Source of the DNA: Enterocloster clostridioformis
Lineage (GTDB): Bacteria > Bacillota > Clostridia > Lachnospirales > Lachnospiraceae
Length of the DNA: 64,000 nucleotides
Reading direction: 5' to 3'
Assembly: GCF_020297485.1 (NCBI RefSeq)
Contig: NZ_JAIWZC010000001.1
Location: forward strand, 1,550,001 to 1,614,000
In this document: in pieces, positions 7,804 to 15,989 of the stretch
How positions within the stretch are numbered: the first letter of the stretch is position 1
Layout: every line of letters starts with the position of its first letter
Program-made: the position numbers and the translations under genes
Notes under the pieces: model-generated
What the model was told of the DNA's origin: nothing
Database searches by the model: none
The model's input: only the letters and a program-made list of their open reading frames with translations

Positions 7804-9326
7804 CACTCTCCTCCTCCCGCAAATACAGGCTTTAACGCCTGGTACAGTTCCCGGTAAACCCGGTACTGTCTGTCATATACAGAAGCCCGGACATCATCGG
7901 GCCAAAACACCTCGCCCTCCGCCGCCAGCACCTTTCCAAAGTCCGGCGCAATCTCCTGGATTCCCATTGCCTGGGCAGCGATGATGATATCTCCCAGGGT
8001 CTCTGTCTCATTGGACCGGAGCCGGGCCACAGGCACCCCCAGCACATCGGCAAATATCCGGCACCACAGAGGGCTGTTGGCCGCGCCGCCTCCAAGGGGT
8101 ATGATATCCGGCCTGGCAGCCCGGTCCAGGACCACCTCCAGGCAGTGGCGCTGTGAAAATGCCACCCCCTCCAGGACAGCCCTTATGAATGACGGGTAAT
8201 CCGTCTCCAGCCCTGCTCCATAGAACACGCCTCTGGCCTGTGTATCCCAGACAGGGCTCTGCTCCCCTGCCAGATAGGGAAGCCATATGAGGCCTCCCGC
8301 CCCTGCCGGGGCAGCGGCCGCCAGGCGATCCAGATATGGGTATATACCGCACCCGGCTGCCCGTGCTTCCCGGGCAGCCTCTCTTCCGAATGTATCCCTG
8401 AACCAGCGCAGGGACACACAGGCATTGTTGGTGGACTGGACAATGATATACTGTCCGTCATAAGCTCCGCATATGTTCAGCAGCCTGGGGTCCTCCATAG
8501 GCCGCGCCCCAATGCTGCACAGCCTTCCGCTGCTTCCTATGGTCAGGGAGAAATCTCCCTCCGCCACGGCGCCTGCCCCTATGGTGGCCGCTACCGTGTC
8601 AATGGTTCCGCCTGTAACCGGCGTTCCTGCCGCCAGGCCTGTCATCAAGGCCGCCCATTCCGTCACCGTTCCCACGATTTCAGTGGAGCCGCAGGGCCTC
8701 GGCAGCAGCCTGGGCGGCAGTCCTGACTGTTTTGCGATCTCCGTATCCCATTGGCCGGTGCGGATATTCCCCATAAGAGTCAGGCTCATGCGCGGCCGGT
8801 TCATGGTAAACTCCCCTGTCAGCTTTTGAATCACATAGCCGCAGGGCACCATCAGTTTATACGCGCCCTTAATCAAATCCGCCTGGTTCTCGACCAGCCA
8901 CCGCAGGGCCGGAAGGCAGAAGGAGCCGTTGGCAATGCGGTTTGCTGCCACACCGCGGATACGCTCCTCCCCGATATTCTCCTTCAGCCATTCCACCTGG
9001 TGACCGCTTCTCTGGTCGTGGAGACTGATGGCATTGCACACAGGCTGTCCCTGCCGGTCCACCAGGACCACTGCGTTGGTGCTGCTGGTTCCCACCGCCG
9101 CAATCCTGTTTTTATCTATGTTCTGGCTTTTAAATATGGTCTGCAGGTTACAGCACACCGTATCCCACCACCGGGAAGGGTCCTGTTCGGTCCATCCCGG
9201 CCGCGGATGGATCATGGGATATTCCCGGTAGGCAGAAGCCACCCGTATCCCGCGAAAATCATATACCGAGCATTTTGTTCCGGTGGTGCCAATGTCTATC
9301 CCTAATAATAGGTCCTTATCCCTCAT
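7803..9326 (-). CDS. FGGY-family carbohydrate kinase (xylulokinase-like)
   Basis: Sugar kinase of 507 aa with the FGGY/actin-fold layout: phosphate-1 motif GIDIGTTGTKCSVYD at the start, WTEQDPSRWW, TGGTIDTVAATIGAG in the middle and the C-terminal signature PLGGGAANSPLWCRIFADVLGVPV. Xylulokinase and gluconokinase relatives phosphorylate ketoses or sugar acids. The neighbours (class II aldolase, epimerase, transketolase) favour a ketose or ketose-acid substrate. It overlaps its neighbours by 1-4 bp on both sides, so it is translated as part of one operon. Confidence 0.9.
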   Translation of the reverse strand: MRDKDLLLGIDIGTTGTKCSVYDFRGIRVASAYREYPMIHPRPGWTEQDPSRWWDTVCCNLQTIFKSQNIDKNRIAAVGTSSTNAVVLVDRQGQPVCNAISLHDQRSGHQVEWLKENIGEERIRGVAANRIANGSFCLPALRWLVENQADLIKGAYKLMVPCGYVIQKLTGEFTMNRPRMSLTLMGNIRTGQWDTEIAKQSGLPPRLLPRPCGSTEIVGTVTEWAALMTGLAAGTPVTGGTIDTVAATIGAGAVAEGDFSLTIGSSGRLCSIGARPMEDPRLLNICGAYDGQYIIVQSTNNACVSLRWFRDTFGREAAREARAAGCGIYPYLDRLAAAAPAGAGGLIWLPYLAGEQSPVWDTQARGVFYGAGLETDYPSFIRAVLEGVAFSQRHCLEVVLDRAARPDIIPLGGGAANSPLWCRIFADVLGVPVARLRSNETETLGDIIIAAQAMGIQEIAPDFGKVLAAEGEVFWPDDVRASVYDRQYRVYRELYQALKPVFAGGGE

Positions 9327-9988
9327 ACCTTTCCTCCGGCCTGAAACAGTGCCTCTGTCTGCTCTTCGTCAAGGGGAATTCCCTGTTCCCCCAAAAGTAT
9401 GGCAAGATGCGCATTCTCCTCGATCTCCTCCGCGGCGGCCAGCACTGCCTCCGGGCTTTTGCCCGCAGCCACCATGCCGTGATTTGCCAGCAGAAGGCTG
9501 TCCCGCCTGCATATCACCCCGGAGACAGCCTCAGCCAGTTCCCTGCTTCCCGGACGGTAATAGGGAACCACGGGAATCCTTCCCACACGCATGGCGTATC
9601 CCGGAGTGTAGGCAGGCATCCCCATGGCCGGACCTCTGTCCTCCTGCCTGCGGCAGGCCACGGCAATGGAATAGGGGGAATGCAGATGAAACAGACACAG
9701 TATGTCGGGACGGCTCCTGTAGCACGCCAGATGCATCCCGGCCTCCTTGGACGGCCGCCGGCCCCCGTAATCCGGCCCGCCTGCGGGCGGCACAAAACCA
9801 TCCGCCTCAAGCATAATCATGTCCTCCGCCGTCAGGTCCCCCAGGCAGCTTCCACTTGGAGATATATACACCTGTCCCTGAATCCGTATGCTCACATTGC
9901 CGCCGCTTCCTGCGGCAAATCCTTTCATGTACGCCCTGCGGGCAGCTTTTGCCACGCGTTCCAGCATGTCCTTTTTATCCATATCCAT
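9323..9988 (-). CDS. Class II aldolase/adducin family protein
   Basis: Zinc-dependent sugar-phosphate aldolase or 4-epimerase (221 aa) of the fuculose-1-P aldolase / ribulose-5-P 4-epimerase family. Motifs: GSGGNVSIR and ISPSG for phosphate binding, RRPSKEAGMHL with the catalytic Glu, FHLHSPYS with two metal His, and LLLANHGMVAAG with the third. It follows dctM by 10 bp and overlaps the kinase gene, so it probably acts on the kinase product. Aldolase or epimerase activity cannot be told apart from sequence alone. Confidence 0.9.
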   Translation of the reverse strand: MDMDKKDMLERVAKAARRAYMKGFAAGSGGNVSIRIQGQVYISPSGSCLGDLTAEDMIMLEADGFVPPAGGPDYGGRRPSKEAGMHLACYRSRPDILCLFHLHSPYSIAVACRRQEDRGPAMGMPAYTPGYAMRVGRIPVVPYYRPGSRELAEAVSGVICRRDSLLLANHGMVAAGKSPEAVLAAAEEIEENAHLAILLGEQGIPLDEEQTEALFQAGGKV

Positions 9989-9998
9989 ATGGTTCTCC

Positions 9999-11288
9999 TT
10001 ACTTTAAGACAGCCGGCAGAAGCTCCGTGATTTCCGGCACCGCAAAGGTGAGAAGGGCGCAGGCCGTCACTGTCAGAATGACCCACAGGGTATCCGGAAA
10101 CGCCTCGTCATACTTTACATTCAGCACCCGGCAGGCCGTAAACAGGTTCACAGAAAGAGGCGGGGTCAGGGAGCCTACCATCAGTGCCATCAGCATGGAA
10201 ACCCCATAGTGGACCACTCCCATTCCAAGTGTCTGGGCGATGGGCAGAAGAATGGGCGTCACCAGAATGATGATGCACATGGTCTCCATAAAGGTCCCCA
10301 ACAGCAAAAGAAGCAGGAATATGAATGCCATGATTAAAAACTTGCTGGATGTAATGGACAGCAGCCAGTTGGCAAACAGGGCAGGCACATTCTGTATGGA
10401 CATAATCCATCCGAAAGGCGTGGCAACCGAGATAATCAGCATGATGACGCCTGTGGTGACAACGCTTTCCGCCGCCACCTTATAGAACTCCCGCAGCGTC
10501 AGCTCCCGGTACACGAACACTGCCAGAATGAAGGAATAGATTACAGCCACCACCGATGCCTCTGTGGCGGTGCAGATACCTGAAAATACACCTCCCAGCA
10601 CGAAAATAGGCATTAAAAGAGGAAGCAGGGCATCACCTGTAATCTTGAGCCTCTCCTTTGCCGTATAATCTGTTTTCTCAACACTCTCCTTGTTTCCCCT
10701 TTTGACGGCGAAAAAGGTATTGAGTCCGATAAGGGCAATGATACAGATAAATCCCGGCACAAAACCGGCCAGGAACATATCTCCCACCGACGCCCCGGAG
10801 GAGGACGCATAAACCACCATTACAATGCTTGGCGGAATGATGCAGGCCATGGTTCCTCCGGCCGCAATCAGTCCCACGGTCAGCCCCCTTGGATATTTCT
10901 GCTCCAGCATCTCAGGACCTATGATCTTGCCGATAGCCGCGGCGCTTGCCACGCCGGACCCTGAGACAGCGCCGAAGAATCCGCAGGCCGCAAGCGCCGT
11001 GGCCCCCAGTCCGCCCGGCATTTTCCGCAGCATCATGTTGGCAAATTTCATAAGGCGGGGCGTACTGCCGTATACCATCAGGGAACCGGCAAAGATAAAC
11101 ATGGGCATTGCCATCATATTAAAGGATTTGGCGCCGCTGGCCATGCGCTGGACAACAATGTCCAGAGGCGGGTAACCATTGACGGTCAGCAGTGCCATAC
11201 AACTGATTCCGATGGAAAAAGCCACGGGCAATCCAATCAGCAGACAGATTCCCAACACAACAAACAAAACAATCAATCCAGTATTCAT
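9999..11288 (-). CDS. TRAP transporter large permease (DctM family)
   Basis: Sodium-coupled TRAP transporter large subunit of 429 aa with about 12 hydrophobic segments. The GSGVASAAAIGKIIGPEM and GGTMACIIPPSIVMVVYA stretches are typical of DctM/YiaN. It works with DctQ in the inner membrane and receives substrate from the DctP binding protein. The start overlaps the dctQ stop (TAATG at 11286-11290). Substrates of this family are mostly acids (C4-dicarboxylates, sugar acids, diketogulonate), which hints that the operon handles a sugar acid. Confidence 0.93.
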   Translation of the reverse strand: MNTGLIVLFVVLGICLLIGLPVAFSIGISCMALLTVNGYPPLDIVVQRMASGAKSFNMMAMPMFIFAGSLMVYGSTPRLMKFANMMLRKMPGGLGATALAACGFFGAVSGSGVASAAAIGKIIGPEMLEQKYPRGLTVGLIAAGGTMACIIPPSIVMVVYASSSGASVGDMFLAGFVPGFICIIALIGLNTFFAVKRGNKESVEKTDYTAKERLKITGDALLPLLMPIFVLGGVFSGICTATEASVVAVIYSFILAVFVYRELTLREFYKVAAESVVTTGVIMLIISVATPFGWIMSIQNVPALFANWLLSITSSKFLIMAFIFLLLLLLGTFMETMCIIILVTPILLPIAQTLGMGVVHYGVSMLMALMVGSLTPPLSVNLFTACRVLNVKYDEAFPDTLWVILTVTACALLTFAVPEITELLPAVLK

Positions 11289-11797
11289 TATCGGCTCAGC
11301 TCCTCCTCCACATAATCCATGTTTCTTCCCCGGAACTTCTCCACATCAATCCAGAGACGCAGCAAATAAAAAACAATCATCAGCACACATCCGCTCAGTA
11401 CACCTACATAGTTGACGGCAAGCGGTATCTTCATGGCCGCGGAAAGGGCGTGGAGATTGGTGCCCACCAGTTTTACAGCATAGCGGCAGATTACCAGGAG
11501 AAACGCAACGCAGATACAGTCATCCAGGATTTCAAAACCGCGGTACACAGGTCCGGGAAGCTTGCGGATAAAGAAGTCGATTCGCGTGTTGCTGTTATTG
11601 ACGGTGGCCATGGCTGCGCCGAAATATGTAATGTAGATCATAGCCATGCCGGCCAGCTCCTCCACCCATGTAAAGGATGTACCAAACACATACCGGTTCA
11701 CCACCTGTATTCCTATGATGATGGTCAGGGTACACACCGTGATACAGCTTAAGATGCGCAGAAGGAATTTTACCTTGTCCGTTATTTTCAGAACCAT
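11288..11797 (-). CDS. TRAP transporter small permease (DctQ family)
   Basis: Small membrane subunit of 169 aa with four hydrophobic segments. The family motif region is RYVFGTSFTWVEELAGMAMIY near the first quarter, with an acidic pair in WVEEL. It bridges the binding protein and DctM. A GGAGG lies just before ATG 11797. A large hairpin separates it from dctP. Confidence 0.92.
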   Translation of the reverse strand: MVLKITDKVKFLLRILSCITVCTLTIIIGIQVVNRYVFGTSFTWVEELAGMAMIYITYFGAAMATVNNSNTRIDFFIRKLPGPVYRGFEILDDCICVAFLLVICRYAVKLVGTNLHALSAAMKIPLAVNYVGVLSGCVLMIVFYLLRLWIDVEKFRGRNMDYVEEELSR

Positions 11798-11843
11798 TTC
11801 TTACCCTCCTTTTTCATATTATTCTGCGGCAAACGATTCTATG

Positions 11844-11883
11844 GCGGATCCAGGGCATGGACGGGTCCATACCCCGGTACCGC
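11844..11883 (-). promoter_or_regulatory. Intercistronic hairpin between dctP and dctQ
   Basis: The ends GCGG/CCGC and the inner blocks CC, GGG and ATGGAC pair across a 2-nt loop, with a few single mismatches. No T-run follows. Such hairpins between binding-protein and permease genes usually stabilise the upstream mRNA, giving excess binding protein. Confidence 0.55.
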
Positions 11884-11889
11884 AGATAT

Positions 11890-13002
11890 CTATTTATTAA
11901 AGGAAGTGGCAAGGTCTATCCAATACTGTCCGTCCTTGTACTGGGAAGCAAACTCCTCCCAGATGCCCGACATGGCCTCCTGGAACGCATCCTTATCCAC
12001 CTCATTGATTTCCATACCTGCCTCTTTTAGTAATTCCAGGTATTTGGACTCATCATTTTCCCGCAGGTCCGCTTCCCTTGCATGGTCAGCCTCTTCAAAC
12101 AGTATGATCTGGTATTCTTCCGGAAGGGTTTCAAACCATGCTGTGTTGACTGCCAGAGGAGCAGCATCATACATATGGCCGGTCAGGGACAGATAAGTCT
12201 GCACATCCTGGAGGGATGAGGTGTAGATGTTTGCCAGAGGATTCTCCTGGCCGTCAATGGTCTTGTTCTGAAGGCCTGTATACACATCGGAAAATGCCAT
12301 GATGACAGCCGAGCCTCCCACGGCCTCATACATCTTGACCTTCATGCTGTTTTCATTGGTGCGGAACTTGATGCCCGCAATATCTCCGGGAGCCAGGATA
12401 GGCCTGGTGTTGTTGGTCATGTGGCGGTAACCGGATTCCCATACAGACAGGATGGTCACGCCTGTTGGCTCCAGGAGCTTTTCGCAGAACTGCTGTCCGA
12501 ACTCACCGGCCCAGGCATCCCTGGCATTGTCCAGGGATGTGAACAGGAACGGCAGAAGGGCCACGTTCACCTCCGAATTATAGGGCTCCCAGTTGGCTGC
12601 GCCCATCTGCATCATTCCCTCTACCGTACCGGACGTGACCTGTTCCAAAAGGTCGGCCTCGCCGCCCAGGGCAGAGTCCGTGTAGATGTTTACAGCCAGA
12701 TCGCCTCCGGTCCTCTCCTCCACCGCCTTCTTAAAGCTCTGGAGGGCAACACTGGAGGGGTTGGTGGAGCTCATGGCAGATCCGATATTCAGCGTATAGG
12801 CGGCCTTGCCCGCCTGCGCGCCCTGGTCCTGCGCGCCCCTGCCGGCATCCGTGTCTTTGTTTTCCGTCCTGGAATCCTCTGCCTCCCCCTGGTCCGAGGC
12901 CGGGGCAGCCGATGTAGCCGGGGCGGAAGAACCGCCTGAGCAGGCCGTAAGCCCCCATGTCATGGTCAGTGCCAGAAACAGTGATATAAGTCTTTTTTTC
13001 AT
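11890..13002 (-). CDS. TRAP transporter solute-binding protein (DctP family), lipoprotein
   Basis: Extracytoplasmic binding protein of 370 aa. It has a lipoprotein signal with lipobox LTAC (Cys about 21), then a Ser/Ala/Asp-rich linker of about 45 residues. The DctP fold follows: YTLNIGSAMSSTNPSSVALQ, the conserved Arg motif GIKFRTNENSMKVKM, and GQENPLANIYTSSLQDVQ. It should be tethered to the outer face of the membrane and deliver substrate to DctQM. A GGAGAG precedes ATG 13002. The 64-aa ORF lies 38 bp upstream with no terminator, so both are probably in one transcript. Confidence 0.94.
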   Translation of the reverse strand: MKKRLISLFLALTMTWGLTACSGGSSAPATSAAPASDQGEAEDSRTENKDTDAGRGAQDQGAQAGKAAYTLNIGSAMSSTNPSSVALQSFKKAVEERTGGDLAVNIYTDSALGGEADLLEQVTSGTVEGMMQMGAANWEPYNSEVNVALLPFLFTSLDNARDAWAGEFGQQFCEKLLEPTGVTILSVWESGYRHMTNNTRPILAPGDIAGIKFRTNENSMKVKMYEAVGGSAVIMAFSDVYTGLQNKTIDGQENPLANIYTSSLQDVQTYLSLTGHMYDAAPLAVNTAWFETLPEEYQIILFEEADHAREADLRENDESKYLELLKEAGMEINEVDKDAFQEAMSGIWEEFASQYKDGQYWIDLATSFNK

Positions 13003-13040
13003 ACGTTTATCTCTCCTTTTTCATTATATAGTTTTATAAT

Positions 13041-13235
13041 TCATGCAGAATGCTTGTCCGGCGGCATGCGCGGCTGGTCCGCGGCATTCTGCCGCATCAT
13101 ACAGTTTCGCGTAAACACCATTCCCCTGGCAAGTATAAGCAGCAGGTTCTGGCTTTCCACCGGAAGCTCCTTTGCGTTGTCAATGATTTCCTTTAATACC
13201 CTATTTTGCCGTTCTTCTTCCTTTTGCATTGTCAA
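13041..13235 (-). CDS. 64-aa hypothetical protein heading the TRAP operon
   Basis: Short soluble protein I do not recognise. The visible sequence is basic and helical with KELPVESQNLLLILARGMVFTR, similar in flavour to small proteins encoded next to XRE regulators in Clostridia. The TTG start at 13235 has GGAGG 7 nt upstream. The in-frame ATG at 13229 is the alternative. Both start codons lie inside a perfect palindrome (13227-13237). A consensus promoter (TTGACA-17-TATAAT) drives it and probably the TRAP operon. It could be a co-regulator or antirepressor of the divergent XRE protein, which is inference only. Confidence 0.65.
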   Translation of the reverse strand: MTMQKEEERQNRVLKEIIDNAKELPVESQNLLLILARGMVFTRNCMMRQNAADQPRMPPDKHSA

Positions 13236-13237
13236 TG
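13227..13237. promoter_or_regulatory. Operator palindrome CATTGTCAATG over the start codon
   Basis: A perfect 11-bp inverted repeat that covers the TTG/ATG start of the 64-aa ORF. It shares the half-site CAATGA-like core with the two palindromes at 13288-13302 and 13341-13353. Confidence 0.6.
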
Positions 13238-13269
13238 TTATCCCTCCTTTCTTTTTGCTCTATTAATGA

Positions 13270-13298
13270 ATTATAGCAGATAAGGAATTCACTGTCAA
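13270..13298 (-). promoter_or_regulatory. Consensus promoter of the 64-aa ORF / TRAP operon
   Basis: Minus strand -35 TTGACA (13293-13298) and -10 TATAAT (13270-13275), spacer 17 bp. The -35 hexamer lies inside the near-perfect palindrome 13288-13302, so a bound repressor would block it directly. Confidence 0.85.
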
Positions 13299-13302
13299 TG
13301 AA
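13288..13302. promoter_or_regulatory. Operator palindrome over the leftward -35
   Basis: TTCACTGTCAATGAA, a 15-bp inverted repeat centred on 13295 with one mismatch. It has the same core as the sites at 13227 and 13341. Confidence 0.65.
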
Positions 13303-13340
13303 ACGTGCTATATTTTTTCTGTACCCGCACCGCCAAAAAA

Positions 13341-13372
13341 TCATTGACAATGAATTTTGCTCATTGTATACT
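13341..13372 (+). promoter_or_regulatory. XRE promoter with operator over its -35
   Basis: The perfect 13-bp palindrome TCATTGACAATGA (13341-13353) contains the -35 TTGACA (13344-13349). The -10 TATACT is at 13367-13372 after 17 bp. A further half-site TCATTG is at 13361-13366. This would give autorepression. Confidence 0.8.
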
Positions 13373-13390
13373 GATTGCGGGGGTGATAAA

Positions 13391-13738
13391 ATGAATACAT
13401 TGGGAGAACGACTCAACTATGCGCGGAAACAAAAGGGATATACCCAGGATTCCCTTGCCCAGACCATCGGCGTATCCAGAGGAGTCATCTTCAACCTGGA
13501 AAAAAACAAGACAGAACCGCAGGCCATTGTCATCAATGCAGTCTGCCAGGTACTGAAAATTAATAAAGAATGGCTCACCGACGGCACAGGAGACATGGAA
13601 GCCGGAAATCAGGCCTTCCAAAGCGCAAAGCTGCTGAAAGAGCTCTGTGACATAGCCAAGGAGCTGTCGGAGGATGAGCAGCTGTTTCTTCTGGACACAG
13701 TCAAATCGCTGAAACTGCGTCTGGGCAAGCGGCAGTAG
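13391..13738 (+). CDS. XRE-family transcriptional regulator
   Basis: Helix-turn-helix regulator of 115 aa. The HTH_XRE domain fills about residues 1-65 (LGERLNYARKQKGYTQDSLAQ, IGVSRGVIFNLEKNKTEPQ) and a helical tail of about 45 residues follows. ATG 13391 is chosen because GGGGGTGA ends 4 nt upstream. The frame is open further upstream, but that stretch is the promoter. It is divergent from the 64-aa ORF and TRAP operon. Matching palindromes over both -35 boxes suggest it represses both directions. Confidence 0.87.
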   Translation: MNTLGERLNYARKQKGYTQDSLAQTIGVSRGVIFNLEKNKTEPQAIVINAVCQVLKINKEWLTDGTGDMEAGNQAFQSAKLLKELCDIAKELSEDEQLFLLDTVKSLKLRLGKRQ

Positions 13739-13769
13739 GCTGCCTGTCTTTGGCGTATTGTTATCTATA

Positions 13770-13798
13770 TTGTCGAATCGCAAACATATAATTATAAT
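13770..13798 (+). promoter_or_regulatory. Promoter of the second XRE gene
   Basis: TTGTCG (13770-13775), spacer 17 bp, TATAAT (13793-13798). The -35 overlaps an imperfect palindrome (TTGTCGAATCGCAA) of the operator type described next. Confidence 0.75.
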
Positions 13799-13802
13799 AT
13801 CA

Positions 13803-13854
13803 GCGAATTGCCACTGTGTCAATGAATTTTATCAAAAAATTGGCAATTCGCCAA
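13803..13854. promoter_or_regulatory. Operator pair upstream of the second XRE gene
   Basis: GCGAATTGCC (13803-13812) is an exact inverted copy of GGCAATTCGC (13842-13851). The second copy sits within the palindrome TTGGCAATTCGCCAA (13840-13854). With the -35 site at 13770, three related sites cover the promoter and leader. In RNA the two copies could also form a 10-bp stem. Confidence 0.6.
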
Positions 13855-13885
13855 CCAAAAATAGGCCCTGAAATGAGGTGTGATA

Positions 13886-14224
13886 ATGGGATTTTCCGAA
13901 CAACTGAAAATAGCCAGAAATACAATGGGATACACGCAGCAGCAGGTTGCGGACGCCTTAGGCCTTACAGCCAGCACCTACTGCGGATACGAAACAGGCA
14001 AACGCCAGCCGGATGTGGCGAAGCTGAAGCAGCTGGCCCGGATTCTGAACACCACAGGCAGCTTTCTTCTGGAGACAGAGCCCGTCCGTGACACATGTCA
14101 GGCAGGCCAGGAGACTTGTCATGAGTTTATGGCCTCCTATGGGAAGCTCAGCGAACGTTCAAAAAAGACAGTGGATGATTTGGTGGCCCTGCTGCTGGAT
14201 TTACAGGAAAAGAGCGGAGAATAG
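13886..14224 (+). CDS. Second XRE-family transcriptional regulator
   Basis: Helix-turn-helix protein of 112 aa with a complete HTH_XRE domain (FSEQLKIARNTMGYTQQQVAD, LGLTASTYCGYETGKRQPD) and a helical C-terminus (SERSKKTVDDLVALLLDLQ). ATG 13886 has TGAGGTG 5 nt upstream. It lies 147 bp after the first XRE gene, with its own promoter and a different operator family (TTGGCGAATTGCCAA-like). The two proteins are therefore probably not redundant. It converges with ftsZ. Its targets are unknown. Confidence 0.86.
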   Translation: MGFSEQLKIARNTMGYTQQQVADALGLTASTYCGYETGKRQPDVAKLKQLARILNTTGSFLLETEPVRDTCQAGQETCHEFMASYGKLSERSKKTVDDLVALLLDLQEKSGE

Positions 14225-14310
14225 CTAAGAAATGAATCTATAATGAATGTTGGAACGTACTTTAACAGATATCGTCCCGGCATTCTTTTTTATTGGTGCC
14301 AACCTGCCTA

Positions 14311-14344
14311 TAACCGAAAAAACCGGCTGTCTCACGACAGCCGG
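14311..14344 (-). terminator. ftsZ terminator
   Basis: The stem CCGGCTGT/ACAGCCGG (14323-14344, 6-nt loop) is followed on the minus strand by a T6 run. It ends the dcw transcript and protects the convergent XRE gene. Confidence 0.9.
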
Positions 14345-14370
14345 AACAAATATCCAAATATGGTTAAAGC

Positions 14371-15681
14371 CTATCTTTTATTCTTCAGGAAATCCGGAAT
14401 GTTGATCTGCATCTCCTTATTAGTGGCCGGTCTGAAAGGCTGGCTTGGCGCAGTCGCGGAATTCGGGTTGGAATTCTGACTGCCGCCGGCATATCCCTGG
14501 TTGGGGTTATACTTAGGCGCCGCGTATCCCTGGCCGCCTCCGGCCGGATTATAGCCGTGGGTCGTATATCCCTGGGATGCCGGTCTGCTGGTGTAAGGCG
14601 CGGACGCGGTTGCCGCTGCCTCAGGTGCTGCCGCATGTGCCTGCTGTCCGGCCGGAGCTCCTGCTGCCGGTACCTTTGTCTTAAAACTGGTAAAGCCGGT
14701 CATGGCCTTTGCCACGGAAGCATTGGCTCCATGCTCGTCCAAACCAGTGGCAATGACAGTGATGGTGGCCTCATCCTGAGCGTTCTCATCAAACATGGCG
14801 CCAAAAATAATATTTGCTTCATCGCCGGCCAGCTCCTGAACATAGCTGGCAGCCTCATTGGCCTCGATCAGGCTGATATCGCCGGAAATATTGATGATGA
14901 CATGGCTTGCGCCTTCAATGGTAGTTTCTAACAGAGGACTGGATACTGCCTGCTTAACCGCCTCAATGGCCTTATCGTCGCCCTTGGCCTTGCCGATACC
15001 GATATGCGCGATGCCCTTGTCAATCATGACAGTCTGGACATCAGCAAAATCCAGGTTAATCAGACCTGGAACATTAATCAAATCCGTAATACCCTGAACC
15101 GCCTGCTGAAGCACCTCATCGGCTTTCTTAAGGGCATCCGGCATGGTGGTACGCCTGTCCACAATCTCAAGAAGCCTGTCATTGGGAATCACAATCAGGG
15201 TATCCACACTGTTCTTCAGCTGCTCGATACCGGACAGGGCATTGCTCATACGTGTCTTGGCCTCAAAACGGAAGGGCTTTGTCACCACGCCTACGGTAAG
15301 AATCCCCATATCCTTTGCAATCTTAGCAACCACAGGAGCTGCTCCGGTTCCGGTTCCGCCGCCCATACCGCAGGTAACGAACACCATATCAGCGCCCTTT
15401 AATGCCTGTGAAATCTCTTCTGAACTCTCCTCAGCAGCCTTCTCTCCCACCTCAGGCCTGGCGCCTGCTCCCAGTCCCTTGGTCAGCTTCTCTCCAATCT
15501 GCATGGCAGTGGGGGCTTTACAAAACTGAAGGGCCTGTTTATCAGTGTTAATGCCAATAAACTCCACCCCTGCAATGTTTTCGTCAATCATGCGGTTAAC
15601 TGCATTGTTTCCTGCGCCGCCCACGCCTACGACTATAATCCTGGCGGCATTCTCTGACTCATTTATCTTAATCTCTAACAA
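14371..15681 (-). CDS. ftsZ: Cell division protein FtsZ
   Basis: Tubulin-like GTPase of 436 aa that forms the Z ring. The GTP-binding N-terminal domain has [13 protein letters not shown] and the tubulin signature [13 protein letters not shown]. The T7 region is NLDFADV. A Gln/Gly/Tyr-rich linker of about 90 residues follows, then the conserved C-terminal peptide [11 protein letters not shown] that binds membrane anchors. The start is TTG 15681, with GGAGG 9 nt upstream. No ftsA lies beside it. It has two candidate promoters in the 308-bp gap after ftsQ. Confidence 0.98.
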   Translation of the reverse strand: MLEIKINESENAARIIVVGVGGAGNNAVNRMIDENIAGVEFIGINTDKQALQFCKAPTAMQIGEKLTKGLGAGARPEVGEKAAEESSEEISQALKGADMVFVTCGMGGGTGTGAAPVVAKIAKDMGILTVGVVTKPFRFEAKTRMSNALSGIEQLKNSVDTLIVIPNDRLLEIVDRRTTMPDALKKADEVLQQAVQGITDLINVPGLINLDFADVQTVMIDKGIAHIGIGKAKGDDKAIEAVKQAVSSPLLETTIEGASHVIINISGDISLIEANEAASYVQELAGDEANIIFGAMFDENAQDEATITVIATGLDEHGANASVAKAMTGFTSFKTKVPAAGAPAGQQAHAAAPEAAATASAPYTSRPASQGYTTHGYNPAGGGQGYAAPKYNPNQGYAGGSQNSNPNSATAPSQPFRPATNKEMQINIPDFLKNKR

Positions 15682-15778
15682 GATCCATATCCTCCTTTTA
15701 TTCCCTTACTACCATTTCAAGCCATGCTTTCATTCTATCATCAATATCAATTTCTCATCGATTTCTGGTCTAACTAAT

Positions 15779-15881
15779 ACTATATTTGATTTCACAAAAA
15801 ATATCAACACCTTTTTTTACATTTCCTAATATTTTTAGAAACATTCATGGACATTGTACCAAATTCCGGCTTACTTTACAA
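15779..15881 (-). promoter_or_regulatory. Two candidate ftsZ promoters in the ftsQ-ftsZ gap
   Basis: Proximal: TTGATA (15802-15807), 17 bp, TATAGT (15779-15784). Distal: TTGTAA (15876-15881), 17 bp, TACAAT (15853-15858). The rest of the 308-bp gap (15682-15989) is AT-rich and I see no ORF in it. Confidence 0.65.
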
Positions 15882-15989
15882 CACCTGATTCATGCCACTA
15901 TTTTCTAAGACATAAATAAATGCCTAAGAAAGGAAAACGTTAACCGGAAAGAGCTTATTTTTTGACTTTCTTCCTTAATTAATAGCAAA

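Noticed and set aside
13298..13390. Longer N-terminus for the first XRE regulator
   Set aside because: This stretch contains the -35, -10 and operator, and the ATG at 13391 has the ribosome site.
14243..14479. 78-codon plus-strand frame after the second XRE gene
   Set aside because: It runs through the ftsZ terminator into antisense ftsZ and has no ribosome site.
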